DNA of 64,000 nt from an uncultured Fluviicola sp. (GCA_913009205.1 CAJVYC010000007.1:62001-126000), one strand, 5' to 3'. Shown: positions 10,037 through 20,714, counted from the stretch's first letter. Program-made: numbers and translations. Notes: generated by a model not told the origin, from the letters alone.

Positions 10037-12981
10037 TTGGCGTTTTCTAAAGCATTGTAAATAACATCTTGAATTTCTGTTCGAATACTCATTTTGACAA
10101 TTTTCCAGTTTTCAGCATCCGGATAAACCCGGTTGGAAAGGAAAATATAATTCACTTTATACTCAGGATCAGCCCAAGCCAAAGTTCCAGTAAATCCAGA
10201 GTGACCAAAGCTTTTGAGACTAACCTTATTCGAAGATGGCCCTCCCTTTTTGTTCCTCATTGGTTTGTCAAAACCGGCACCTCGTCTACTCGTTGCGCAA
10301 AATTGGCAGTCTGTATACTCTTCAATTACTTGCTCTTTGATATAACGCTCACCACCATACATTCCGTTGTTTAAGAACATTTGCATCAAGCCGGCCAGAT
10401 CACCAGCATTCGTAAACAATCCTGCGTGGCCGCCAATTCCACCCATCATTGCCGCTCCTTGATCGTGAACGTAACCATGAACCAATTGCTTTCTAAAGAT
10501 TTGATCATCTTCAGTCGGCGGAATTCTGTCTTTCGAAAAATAATCAAGTGGATTGTAACGCATATTACTCAAACCCATTGGCTCATAGAAATTAGTTGTG
10601 GCGTAATCATCCAAAGTTGTTCCCGATTTTTTTTCCACAATTTTTTTGATCAAATAATACCCCAAATCTGAGTATTTGTATCGCTTGGCTTCCAATGTAC
10701 TCGTTAAAATCTCATTGTACATATCGCTTTCATACGTTTTGTCAATCCATAAATCTTCAGCAACTTTCACACTAAAAGAATCCGATTTTACAGTTCTGTA
10801 GTATTGCTCGGATAAACTCCCATTCAATAAGGTCTTCGTATAAAATGGAATCCATGGCGTTAACCCTGCTTGATGTGCCAACATGTCTCGAAGTCGAATA
10901 TCCTTCAACGCACTAGTCCCCATGAATTCTGGCAATTTATCCCCGAGTTTCTCTTCCAGATTGAACTTGTCTTCAGAATTCAACTTCATAATCGATACGG
11001 TAGACGCGGCAATTTTTGTTATCGATGCTATATCGTAGATATCGTCATTTTTAACTTCAATTATCTTTCCATACGTGTGGTATCCAAACGACCTCCGGTA
11101 AATCACTTTCCCATCAACAGCGACAAGGATTTGGCATCCTGGGAATGCCTTAGCTGCAATACTGCTGTTCGCAATTTCATCAATTCGCTCAAACTTATTT
11201 GGATCAATTCCAACTTCTTCGGGTTGCGATTCTTTCAATCTTCCCATCCATTTAATTGACAATCCATCTCCGCCTTTGTAGGTTTCGTTGATCGTTTGTG
11301 GCAATTTCCCATTTGTCGCGAAAGAACCAACCAGAAACTGCCCCATTCTATCCACCATCAAATGATGATTCTCGTAACCTATAACTATTGAATTAATTCC
11401 AGACAAATCAATATTATCCTTTAAAGCAAGTGGATTACCGAACAATACCAATGCGCTTTCTTCTGAATTTGAAACAACTTTCAACCAAGCTCTCCATCCT
11501 TTTGGCATACTAAAATCTTTGTACGGTCGAACAGAACCTGCATGAACTGTTGTAATAACCATATCGTAGTTTGCCATCTTACTTTTAAACTTTTGGAGCG
11601 CTTCAGTCCCTGAGTAATAATGAAAATGGTCAACCGACGCGACAAGATCCATTGAAGGCTTCAATCCTTCTGCGTGTGAACCAACGCTGACAACCGCGAT
11701 CCTTTTATCGAAACGTTTAATCGGTAACACTTCATTCTCATTTTTAATGACTGTAATCGCTTTTTCAAAGAGTTGTTTTCTCGCCAGTATCTGCTCGCCT
11801 TTCGTATAACTCTTTAGTTTCCCTGGCTTGATAATACTTTTGTACTTAGCTAGCAATACGCGTTTGCATCTAAGGTTAATATCTTCTTCAGAAATCTCTC
11901 CATCCAAAACTTTCTTTTCAATAGCGTCAATTGCATCAACTACGCTCTTCGGAAAGAGTAAAATATCACATCCCGCTTCAAATGCCTTTACAACCACTTC
12001 CGTTTTTCCATATCGGTCAGCAACGGCTTTCATTCCCAAAGCATCACTCACTACAAGCCCTTGGAAACCAAGCTCTCCTTTTAAATATTCATGTATCGTC
12101 TTTTTGGAGAGACTACTTGGCGTTCCCGATGGATCCAACGCAGGAATATTCAAATGACCAATCATTACCGAAGACGCGCCAGCGTTAATCCCTGCTCTAA
12201 AAGGATAGAAATCGACCGCTTCTATATGTGTTAGTGTATTATTTACGATTGGAAGCTCCTTGTGCGAATCAACATCTGTGTCTCCATGTCCTGGAAAATG
12301 CTTGATACTTGTCAAAACACTTTGCCCCTCCATTCCTTTAACGGCAGATGCAACTTGATCTGCGACACGTTTGGAGTTTTCTCCATACGATCTGAATCCA
12401 ATCACAGGATTGTTTGGATTACTATTCACATCAGCAACAGGTGCAAAGTTGATATGAATTCCGAGTTCCCTGCATTCTTGCCCCATCATTGCTCCAATCT
12501 TTTCTGTTAATTCAGGATCGTTTGCCGCACCAATCGTGTAATTATAAGGAAAACGCTCTTCACCAAACAAACGCATACTCACTCCCCATTCAGCATCCAT
12601 ACCGACTAATAAAGGAACTTCTGCTTGATCTTGAAAACGACTTATCGCGACTTTTAAATTATCCCGTTCTCCTTGAAAAAAGATTAAGCCACCAATTTTA
12701 TGCTTACTTACGAGAGAATCAATATTGGAAAAATGCGCTTCTCCTTTGTTTGAATAAGCCGCAATCATAAAAAACTGACCGATTTTCTCTCTGAGTGTCA
12801 TTGCTTCTAAGGTCTCATTAACCCAAGGATTTTCAACCGTATTGATAACTTCAGGAAGTTGAATATCCTTTTTCAAAACAGGATAAGAAAGTGGAGTAAT
12901 CGAAGCAAACACAAACACCGATACTAAAATGGGTGCAAAAAGGAGAAACTTGAAGGAGAGTAATTGTTTCATATCTATCAA
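10033..12981 (-). CDS. Fused GH3 (NagZ-like) glycosidase and serine beta-lactamase-family protein
   Basis: KHFPGHGDTDVDSHKELP (NagZ), VSDALGMKA; C-terminal half with SxxK (ASITKIAAS). Confidence 0.92.
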   Translation of the reverse strand: MIDMKQLLSFKFLLFAPILVSVFVFASITPLSYPVLKKDIQLPEVINTVENPWVNETLEAMTLREKIGQFFMIAAYSNKGEAHFSNIDSLVSKHKIGGLIFFQGERDNLKVAISRFQDQAEVPLLVGMDAEWGVSMRLFGEERFPYNYTIGAANDPELTEKIGAMMGQECRELGIHINFAPVADVNSNPNNPVIGFRSYGENSKRVADQVASAVKGMEGQSVLTSIKHFPGHGDTDVDSHKELPIVNNTLTHIEAVDFYPFRAGINAGASSVMIGHLNIPALDPSGTPSSLSKKTIHEYLKGELGFQGLVVSDALGMKAVADRYGKTEVVVKAFEAGCDILLFPKSVVDAIDAIEKKVLDGEISEEDINLRCKRVLLAKYKSIIKPGKLKSYTKGEQILARKQLFEKAITVIKNENEVLPIKRFDKRIAVVSVGSHAEGLKPSMDLVASVDHFHYYSGTEALQKFKSKMANYDMVITTVHAGSVRPYKDFSMPKGWRAWLKVVSNSEESALVLFGNPLALKDNIDLSGINSIVIGYENHHLMVDRMGQFLVGSFATNGKLPQTINETYKGGDGLSIKWMGRLKESQPEEVGIDPNKFERIDEIANSSIAAKAFPGCQILVAVDGKVIYRRSFGYHTYGKIIEVKNDDIYDIASITKIAASTVSIMKLNSEDKFNLEEKLGDKLPEFMGTSALKDIRLRDMLAHQAGLTPWIPFYTKTLLNGSLSEQYYRTVKSDSFSVKVAEDLWIDKTYESDMYNEILTSTLEAKRYKYSDLGYYLIKKIVEKKSGTTLDDYATTNFYEPMGLSNMRYNPLDYFSKDRIPPTEDDQIFRKQLVHGYVHDQGAAMMGGIGGHAGLFTNAGDLAGLMQMFLNNGMYGGERYIKEQVIEEYTDCQFCATSRRGAGFDKPMRNKKGGPSSNKVSLKSFGHSGFTGTLAWADPEYKVNYIFLSNRVYPDAENWKIVKMSIRTEIQDVIYNALENAK

Positions 12982-13164
12982 AAATACAATTTGAAATCCG
13001 CCTGACAGAGCTGCATTTCATTAGTTATAAACATTTAACGGGAAAAAACTTATCCAAAGTATATTCTGACTCTTTGTCAGTTCAATTTCAAGGGCACAGT
13101 TTTTGACATAATTTGGCTGAATCCGACTCTATAATTTTGTTAAATTTGTTTACTTTAGATTCAC

Positions 13165-13488
13165 ATGAAATTTCGATTTTTAACCAAGACATATAAGAAC
13201 CGCCAATTCGATTATAATCCTATGTATTATGACGAACGTAAGGAACGTCTTGAAGTGAAAAAGCGGCAATATGAAAAGATGGAGAATGGCGAACTATCAG
13301 CGGAAGAACGTACTTCTATTCTCAGAGAAAACATTCGAGGCGAGTGGTCTAGAACTGAGATTCGAAAAAATGCAAAATCCTCATCGAACATTCGTGTATT
13401 TGTTTTAATTGTGATTATTATCGCATTGGGATACCTCGTTTTTAATGGCGTCGATCAAGTAGAAACGGTTGTAACAAGGCTTTGGTAG
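13165..13488 (+). CDS. Small hypothetical protein with C-terminal TM helix
   Basis: 107 aa ORF directly upstream of mutL, same strand. Confidence 0.75.
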   Translation: MKFRFLTKTYKNRQFDYNPMYYDERKERLEVKKRQYEKMENGELSAEERTSILRENIRGEWSRTEIRKNAKSSSNIRVFVLIVIIIALGYLVFNGVDQVETVVTRLW

Positions 13489-13495
13489 ATATTTT

Positions 13496-15340
13496 ATGAG
13501 GAATTTAATTAAATTATTACCAGACAATATTGCGAATCAAATAGCCGCTGGGGAGGTTATTCAACGTCCCGCTTCTGTGGTGAAAGAAATTGTTGAAAAT
13601 TCTATTGATGCCGGCGCAACGAAGATTGACGTCAATATAAAAGATGCTGGAAAAACGCTCATTCAAATTGTAGACAACGGTCAAGGAATGGGACCTGAGG
13701 ACGCTGAGATTTGTTTTCAGCGCCATGCGACGAGTAAAGTTAGTAAAGCCGAAGATTTATTCGCTTTAATAACAAAAGGATTTAGGGGTGAAGCTCTGGC
13801 ATCTGTGGCCGCTATCGCTCACGTTGAATTAAAAACAAGAGAAAGAGGAAAGGACATTGGAACTTCAGTCACAATGGAAGGGAGTTCAATTAAAGAATCA
13901 ACTGAAACAACATGCCCAGAGGGCACAAGCTTCGAAATAAAGAACCTTTTTTACAACGTTCCAGCCAGAAGAAATTTCTTAAAATCTGACAAGGTAGAGT
14001 TTGGACATATCACGGATGAGTTTGAACGCGTAGCCCTATCACATCCTGAGATTCATTTCACGTTACATCACAATGACAATGAACTTTACAACCTTCAAGA
14101 CACGATTTTAAAGAAACGAATCATTGATGTCCTAGGAAAAAAATCAAGCGATCGATTGGTTCCAATTGAGGAAAGCACTGAAATCGTTGAAATGAAGGGA
14201 TTCGTTCTCAAACCAGAGTTTTCTCGAAAAACACGCGGTGATCAATTCTTATTTGTAAACAACAGATATTTCAAAAGCCATTACTTCAATCACGCTGTTA
14301 ACAAGGCATTTGAGGGACTTATCAAAGAAAGAACCTTTCCAGGATTCTTCTTGTATTTGGATGTTGATCCCAAACGAATTGATGTTAACGTTCATCCAAC
14401 GAAAACGGAAATTAAATTCGAAGAAGAAAAATACATTTACTCCATCATATTGAGTAGCATTCGCCTAGCACTTGGTAAATACAACATTGCTCCAACACTG
14501 GACTTTGAAAGAGAAATGGGATTTGACATTCCGCACAAAATGCATTCTCAGCCCGCAACAGAGCCCACAATAAATATCAACAAGGACTTTAATCCTTTTC
14601 AAACGACATCGAATACGGCGAGTTCTTCTAGCGGAAAAACAACTGAAAACTTCTCTAAGGCGATTGTCAACAATGGCTTTGGAACAAAGGAGGCGAAACA
14701 AGAGGATTGGGAGAACTTTTACACAGTTGAAGATCAAAAGGAAGAAGAGGTTCAAGAGCTTGTAGAAGTTGAGTCAATTGATGAAAATATTACGAGTTTT
14801 ATTGTAAAAGGAAACTACATTTTATCTCCAAGTAAGTCTGGATTAATGGTGATTCATTCAAAAAGAGCAGTTGAACAAATAGTTTACTCAGGAATAATTA
14901 AATCATTTATTTCCAGCCCCATAGAATCTCAAAAAATGCTATTTCCAATCGAAAAAGAACTTTCAAAAAAGGAAATCATTAATTGGGAAATGAATGCGTC
15001 AATGCTAAAGCAATTGGGCTTTGACGGAACAGTTGAAAGCGACATATTGTCTGTCAGCGCGGTTCCAAATGTACTCGAAGAAGAAACACTGTCAAGCACT
15101 TTAGATTCTATCCTAGAAACGCTTGGACACAAGGATATTGAAAAGGGCGATATTGCGCATTCATTGGTGGCTTCTATTGCAAGATCAGCTGCAATGAAAC
15201 AATTGAATCTTAATTCAAATGAAGCGATTCAAGGTTTGATCAATCAACTGTTCCAATGTGAAAATCACATTTACACGCCTTCGAACAAAAAAATTATAGA
15301 TACCATCGATTTAGAGTCGATTGAAACAAAATTTAAATAA
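13496..15340 (+). CDS. mutL: DNA mismatch repair endonuclease MutL
   Basis: LLPDNIANQIAAGEVIQRPASVVKEIVENSIDAGA; GFRGEALASVAAIAHVE; FVNNRYFKS. Confidence 0.98.
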   Translation: MRNLIKLLPDNIANQIAAGEVIQRPASVVKEIVENSIDAGATKIDVNIKDAGKTLIQIVDNGQGMGPEDAEICFQRHATSKVSKAEDLFALITKGFRGEALASVAAIAHVELKTRERGKDIGTSVTMEGSSIKESTETTCPEGTSFEIKNLFYNVPARRNFLKSDKVEFGHITDEFERVALSHPEIHFTLHHNDNELYNLQDTILKKRIIDVLGKKSSDRLVPIEESTEIVEMKGFVLKPEFSRKTRGDQFLFVNNRYFKSHYFNHAVNKAFEGLIKERTFPGFFLYLDVDPKRIDVNVHPTKTEIKFEEEKYIYSIILSSIRLALGKYNIAPTLDFEREMGFDIPHKMHSQPATEPTININKDFNPFQTTSNTASSSSGKTTENFSKAIVNNGFGTKEAKQEDWENFYTVEDQKEEEVQELVEVESIDENITSFIVKGNYILSPSKSGLMVIHSKRAVEQIVYSGIIKSFISSPIESQKMLFPIEKELSKKEIINWEMNASMLKQLGFDGTVESDILSVSAVPNVLEEETLSSTLDSILETLGHKDIEKGDIAHSLVASIARSAAMKQLNLNSNEAIQGLINQLFQCENHIYTPSNKKIIDTIDLESIETKFK

Positions 15341-16149
15341 TGTTTAGACAAATCTTTTCAAATATACCTGACGTTACAAAGAATCTTTTGCTAATAAACA
15401 TTCTCTTATTTATAGTGTCTTTGTTTCTTGCTCAATCTGGCTCTGGATTAGAAAACATACTTGAAGCGCATTATATCAACTCAACTTTTTTCCAACCCTA
15501 TCAGGCAGTTACTCATATGTTCATGCATAGTTTAACGGATCCGTTTCATATCATATTCAATATGTTTCTACTTGTTTCTTTTGGTAGTCATCTAGAGAGA
15601 ATCTGGGGAAGCAAAAGATATTTCATTTACTACATATCTTGTGGACTTGGGGCCTTCATTCTGTATAATGTAATCGGCGTATGGGAAATCTGGGAACTTC
15701 AAACTGAACTTAAAGCAGCCGGAAACGACATTCAATACATTAATCGTTTAATCCATGATGGTAAACTTGTTTCTGGCTCACAATTAAACCTAAAAGTTAT
15801 AAATGAATTAATCAATGCTGGGGAACTGAAACTTCCAAATGAGGTACACGATTCATTTAGAAAATATATTGCATATAACTATAGTAGTTTGGTTGGTGCA
15901 TCTGGCGCAGTCTTTGGTCTTTTAGCAGGTTTTGCAATGCTTTTCCCAAATACTGAATTAAATTTGATGTTCATTCCCGTTCCTATAAAAGCAAAATACT
16001 TAATTGGTGCCTACTTAGCATTTGAAGTCTACAGCAGTATTTATAATTCCAATGATCAGATTGCTCATTTGGCCCATGTAGGAGGGGCGATTGTAGGGAT
16101 AATATTTATTTTGTTTTGGCGCAGAAAAGACAGAGCTAACTTTTATTAA
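15340..16149 (+). CDS. Rhomboid family intramembrane serine protease
   Basis: GASGAVFGLLAGF, IAHLAHVGGAIVGI. Confidence 0.92.
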   Translation: MFRQIFSNIPDVTKNLLLINILLFIVSLFLAQSGSGLENILEAHYINSTFFQPYQAVTHMFMHSLTDPFHIIFNMFLLVSFGSHLERIWGSKRYFIYYISCGLGAFILYNVIGVWEIWELQTELKAAGNDIQYINRLIHDGKLVSGSQLNLKVINELINAGELKLPNEVHDSFRKYIAYNYSSLVGASGAVFGLLAGFAMLFPNTELNLMFIPVPIKAKYLIGAYLAFEVYSSIYNSNDQIAHLAHVGGAIVGIIFILFWRRKDRANFY

Positions 16150-16155
16150 CCGAGA

Positions 16156-17052
16156 ATGCAGACACAAAGAACATTTATAGACGATTTAAAGCACCGCTAT
16201 AAGCATGGCGGAGCGCACATGAAGCTAATCTTCATTAATGTCATTCTATTTTTATTAATAAGAGTTGCATTAGTATTTGGCAAACTTTTGGAGGACGACG
16301 CGAACACAGAAATAGTTCTTCAATACATTTTTGGACTTTTCACCAGACCTTCTGAATTCATAACACATCCATGGGGAATATTCACATCGATGTTCGCACA
16401 TTTTGGGGCAATGCACTTATTGTTCAATATGATCTTCCTGTATTTTGCAGGAAAGCACTTTGAGCAACTATTCGGAGCTTCAAGATTGATTTACACTTAT
16501 TTAATGGCTGGTATTGCAGGCGGTTTGTTAGAGTTTTTAGCACATTTGGCATTCCCTGGCCTTCAAGACGTAGTAGTCATGGGTGCATCCGGCTCAATCA
16601 TGGGAATCTTCGTCGCAATTGCCTTCTATCAGCCAAATTTAGAAATCAGCTTTTTTGGATTTTTCAAACTTCGAATCATTTGGATTGCAGCAGCCTACAT
16701 TGTTTTGGATGTCATCAATTTAACAACAAATGATGGCACAGCTCATTTCGCTCATTTAGGCGGTGCAATTATAGGTGCGTTGTCCATTCAAAACATCCAC
16801 AGTACAAGTAACCTTATTACTGCCTCTCAAAGAATGATCGAATTTATAAGACAAATGTTTTCAAGACACAAACGTCCAAAACTAAAAATCGTCAGAGGTG
16901 AGCAAGTGCGTAAAATGACGGATGAAGAATACAATGAGAATGCTAAAGAGCGGCAAAAAGAGACGGATAGAATTTTAGATAAAATTTCGAAGTCCGGATA
17001 TGATTCTTTGAGTAAAAGGGAAAAAGATTTTCTGTTCAATCAAAGCAAATAA
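16156..17052 (+). CDS. Rhomboid family intramembrane serine protease (second copy)
   Basis: MGASGSIMGIFVAIAF, AHFAHLGGAIIGAL. Confidence 0.92.
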   Translation: MQTQRTFIDDLKHRYKHGGAHMKLIFINVILFLLIRVALVFGKLLEDDANTEIVLQYIFGLFTRPSEFITHPWGIFTSMFAHFGAMHLLFNMIFLYFAGKHFEQLFGASRLIYTYLMAGIAGGLLEFLAHLAFPGLQDVVVMGASGSIMGIFVAIAFYQPNLEISFFGFFKLRIIWIAAAYIVLDVINLTTNDGTAHFAHLGGAIIGALSIQNIHSTSNLITASQRMIEFIRQMFSRHKRPKLKIVRGEQVRKMTDEEYNENAKERQKETDRILDKISKSGYDSLSKREKDFLFNQSK

Positions 17053-18167
17053 TGAAACGGCTTAAGAAGATATTTACACTTAAAAATATCCTTAAAGGGA
17101 TTACTATCATTATTTCATTAAACCTACTCCTCTCCTACCTATGCCCATTTATACGGCCTGATTCTTGGGAAATCATTGCGCTTTTCGGATTGGCATATCC
17201 CGTTATTATTGTTTGCCACCTAATCATTACAATTATTTGGATATTCATCAATAAGAAATGGGCCCTAGGACTCGGAATTATTATTCTACTCGGAGGAAAC
17301 CTACATTTCCGAACCTTTACGATAGGCGGAGGGGATGATTCAAATGGAGCTGCCGAAGTAAAAATCATGAGTTACAACGTCCACCTGTTTGACCTTTACA
17401 ACTCCGATCCAGAACAAGCGCACCGAAACAAGGATAAAATAATACAATATGTAGCGAATGAAAATCCAGACATCGTTTGTTTTCAAGAGTTCTTTCATCA
17501 AGACCGACCCAGTGATTTTGTAACGAAGGACACACTCATTCAATTGTTAGAAACAAAAGATTATCACGAGCGCTACACGCAATACAAAAAAGGAAAAAGG
17601 AATTTTGGAATTAGCATTTTTTCGAAATATGAGATCATTGAAAAAGGAGACATTGTTTTTCCCGACAACCAACCGACATTCAATTATTGCATCTACGCCG
17701 ATATTGTAACTCCTAAGGATACGGTTAGAGTATACAACATCCATTTGCAGTCCATTCGATTGCAGAAAATGGACTATGCTATCTTCGATGACAAAACTAA
17801 AAAGAAAAATTCTTCAGGTTTCTTTTTGGTTTTAGGAAAAGTAAAAAAAGCATTTCCTGTTCGAGCAAATCAAACCGACAAGCTCGTTGAGCACATCAAT
17901 AACTCTCCGCACCCGGTTGTCGTTTGCGGCGATTTCAATGACACTCCGATGTCATACACATACAATCAATTCAATTCTGTATTAACGGATGCGTTCAGAA
18001 ATTCCAGTTTTGGAATTGGAAAAACCTACGCAGGGAAAATTCCAGCAGGAAGAATCGACTATATCTTCCATTCTGATCAAATTGGGTCAAATAACTTTGT
18101 GATTCAAGACGAGAACTTAAGCGATCACTACGCGATTAGTTGTTCAATCTTCAAAAAAACAGAATAA
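17052..18167 (+). CDS. Endonuclease/exonuclease/phosphatase family protein, membrane-anchored
   Basis: MSYNVHLFDLY, VCFQEF, VVCGDFNDTPMS, GRIDYIFHS, SDHYAI. Confidence 0.9.
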   Translation: MKRLKKIFTLKNILKGITIIISLNLLLSYLCPFIRPDSWEIIALFGLAYPVIIVCHLIITIIWIFINKKWALGLGIIILLGGNLHFRTFTIGGGDDSNGAAEVKIMSYNVHLFDLYNSDPEQAHRNKDKIIQYVANENPDIVCFQEFFHQDRPSDFVTKDTLIQLLETKDYHERYTQYKKGKRNFGISIFSKYEIIEKGDIVFPDNQPTFNYCIYADIVTPKDTVRVYNIHLQSIRLQKMDYAIFDDKTKKKNSSGFFLVLGKVKKAFPVRANQTDKLVEHINNSPHPVVVCGDFNDTPMSYTYNQFNSVLTDAFRNSSFGIGKTYAGKIPAGRIDYIFHSDQIGSNNFVIQDENLSDHYAISCSIFKKTE

Positions 18168-18184
18168 ACACTATCTTCGCCGCT

Positions 18185-18802
18185 ATGTTAGTCGAAATTA
18201 ACGATGCAAATATAAACCAGCGGTTTATTGATCAAGCGGTGAAAGCACTGAAAAAAGGAGGAGTAATAATATTCCCTACCGATTCGGTTTACGCTATGGG
18301 GTGTAGTTTAAATGATAAGAAAGCACTGAATAAATTGGCGGCACTCAAAGGGGTTAAGCTCAAGAAAACAAATTTCTCAATAATTTGTTCGGACATCAGC
18401 AATTTATCTGATTACGTTAAACACATAGACCGTCCTACTTTCAAGATGTTGAACAGATCGTTACCAGGACCATTTACATTCATTCTAACGGCCACAAACG
18501 AAATCCCTAAGATCTTCGATACAAATCGAAAAGAAATAGGAATTAGAATCCCTGACAACAATACAATCCGAACAATCGTTGAACAATTAGGAAACCCTAT
18601 TGCGACAACCTCTTTGCACGATAATGAAGATGAAATTTTGGACTACTTCATTGATCCATACGAGATTTACGAACGCTACGATAGCAAAGTCGATTTGATT
18701 ATTGACGGCGGGTTCGGAAGTTTGGAACCCTCAACCGTTGTGAAATGCACCGAAGGATATTGCGAAATAATCCGTCAAGGCGCAGGAGAAATTGATCTAT
18801 GA
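18185..18802 (+). CDS. L-threonylcarbamoyladenylate synthase (Sua5/YciO/YrdC)
   Basis: GGVIIFPTDSVYAMGCSLND, LPGPFTFILTAT, EIGIRIPDN; ATG at 18185 preferred. Confidence 0.92.
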   Translation: MLVEINDANINQRFIDQAVKALKKGGVIIFPTDSVYAMGCSLNDKKALNKLAALKGVKLKKTNFSIICSDISNLSDYVKHIDRPTFKMLNRSLPGPFTFILTATNEIPKIFDTNRKEIGIRIPDNNTIRTIVEQLGNPIATTSLHDNEDEILDYFIDPYEIYERYDSKVDLIIDGGFGSLEPSTVVKCTEGYCEIIRQGAGEIDL

Positions 18803-19371
18803 TACTTTTAATCGATTGCGGATCTGACACAACAACTAACATCGCTCACATCATTTATGATTACTGCGATGTCAAGACAATTCCCCTACTCGATCTCAAC
18901 AAAGACAAGGACCTCGAAGAAATTCAAGGCATCATTCTTTCAAGTGGATCATTATTGTTAACTGAAATTGACCCTGACAAATACTTAGATCAACTCGAAT
19001 GGGTTACGGAAACCGAACTCCCCGTTTTAGGAATTAATTTGGGACACGTTCTCATAGGTCTGTTGTTTGGAGGGTACGTTTCTCGCGCTCGCGATAACGT
19101 TGACTGGCAAACCATTGAAGCCTACGAAGATTGCATTCTTTTCAACCGTCTTCCCAATGAAATTGAAATGAGAGAAAACAGCAGCGAAACTGTTTCTATC
19201 GCTCCTGGATTTCAACTTGTAGCTTCGTCAGATGGCTGCGTCAACGAAATCATGCAGCACAAAGAAAAAGCAATATTCGGAGTTCAATTCCACCCAGAAA
19301 TTTCAGGCAACCATGGAAGTATTCTCATTGAGAACTTTGTAAATCATTGTATTCGCCCTTCTTATCATTAG
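18799..19371 (+). CDS. Class I glutamine amidotransferase-like protein lacking the nucleophilic Cys
   Basis: VLGINLGHVLIG in place of G-x-C-x-G-H-Q; FGVQFHPEIS retained; ATGA overlap with the upstream gene. Confidence 0.8.
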   Translation: MILLIDCGSDTTTNIAHIIYDYCDVKTIPLLDLNKDKDLEEIQGIILSSGSLLLTEIDPDKYLDQLEWVTETELPVLGINLGHVLIGLLFGGYVSRARDNVDWQTIEAYEDCILFNRLPNEIEMRENSSETVSIAPGFQLVASSDGCVNEIMQHKEKAIFGVQFHPEISGNHGSILIENFVNHCIRPSYH

Positions 19372-19436
19372 AAGACTGTTAATATTTCGTTCTTTTTTCA
19401 TCATTTATGTGTTCTATTAATGTTGATATTTGAAAT

Positions 19437-20714
19437 ATGGTTTTAAATCGCATTTGGATCGGAATGTTTTTAGTCTCAGGAGTCGTTGCGCTTTGTAAAT
19501 TGATTTTTTGGCAGGATACATTCATTTTTGATGATATGGTCAAAAGCTTATTCGATTCCTCGGTTGTAGGTTTTGAAGTAGCAATTGGACTTACAGGTAT
19601 GCTTTGCCTTTGGATCGGAATCTTACGCATTGGCGAACATGGCGGGGCAGTAAAGTCAATGACTAAAGCAGTTTCTCCTTTATTCTCTCGCCTGTTTCCA
19701 GGAGTACCAAAAGACCATCCGGCAGTTGGTTCGATGATGATGAACTTTAGCGCAAACATGCTAGGACTGGATAATGCGGCAACTCCAATGGGACTGAAAG
19801 CAATGGCAGAACTGCAAACATTAAACCCTGAAAAGAACAAAGCCACTGATGCTCAAATAATGTTCCTTGTTCTTAACACTTCGGGATTAACATTAATTCC
19901 AGTATCTGTATTCGGACTATTGACAACCAACAGTTTTGAAGATCCAACAGTAATTTTCTTACCGATTCTAATCTCAACGTATATAGCATCACTCATTGGA
20001 CTAATTGTCGTTTCCATTAAACAAAAAATAAATCTATTCAATCCAGTAGTCCTCGCCTACCTAGGTACGGCTACCCTCTTTGTATGTGGACTTTTGGTTT
20101 ATGTTATTTACAACCCTTCGCATGCAGAAGTTATTGCGAGAGTTGGTGGCCCGCTGATTATTTTTACGATAATCATCACATTTATTATGATGGCGATTAA
20201 GAAGCGTGTGAATGTATACGATTCATTTGTGGATGGCGCTAAAGAAGGATTTCAAGTTGCAATTTCTATAATCCCTTATTTGATTGTGATTCTTGCAGCA
20301 ATAGCAGTGCTTAGAGGCTCAGGAACCTTGGATGCAATCTTAGATGGAATTCGAGCAACAGCTGAGTTTATAGGCATAGCAGCCACGCACTGGGTTGATG
20401 CTATGCCAGTTGGCTTAATGAAACCGCTCAGTGGCGGTGGTGCTCGTGGTGCTTTACAAGACATAATTACCCAACATGACCACCATGGTCCATATCAAGA
20501 GCTTTATGAATCTGGAAAAAAGATTCCAATGTCATTTGTAACAAAAATTGGATCTACAATGCAAGGCAGCACAGAAACGACCTTCTTTGTTTTAGCTGTT
20601 TATTTTGGATCGGTTGGAATAACAAAAACAAGATATGCTGTGACTGCAGGACTATTGGCTGATTTGGGTGGAATCATAGCTGCAATTATTGTTTCATATA
20701 TATTCTTTGGGTAA
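19437..20714 (+). CDS. Nucleoside-recognition domain protein (fused SpmA/SpmB-like)
   Basis: FSANMLGLDNAATPMGLKAM (SpmA) and QGSTETTFFVLAVYFGSVGITKTRYAV (SpmB). Confidence 0.88.
   Translation: MVLNRIWIGMFLVSGVVALCKLIFWQDTFIFDDMVKSLFDSSVVGFEVAIGLTGMLCLWIGILRIGEHGGAVKSMTKAVSPLFSRLFPGVPKDHPAVGSMMMNFSANMLGLDNAATPMGLKAMAELQTLNPEKNKATDAQIMFLVLNTSGLTLIPVSVFGLLTTNSFEDPTVIFLPILISTYIASLIGLIVVSIKQKINLFNPVVLAYLGTATLFVCGLLVYVIYNPSHAEVIARVGGPLIIFTIIITFIMMAIKKRVNVYDSFVDGAKEGFQVAISIIPYLIVILAAIAVLRGSGTLDAILDGIRATAEFIGIAATHWVDAMPVGLMKPLSGGGARGALQDIITQHDHHGPYQELYESGKKIPMSFVTKIGSTMQGSTETTFFVLAVYFGSVGITKTRYAVTAGLLADLGGIIAAIIVSYIFFG

Noticed and set aside
10381-12770. Multiple plus-strand ORFs inside the GH3/beta-lactamase gene
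   Set aside because: Antisense to a conserved coding region; no recognisable motif.
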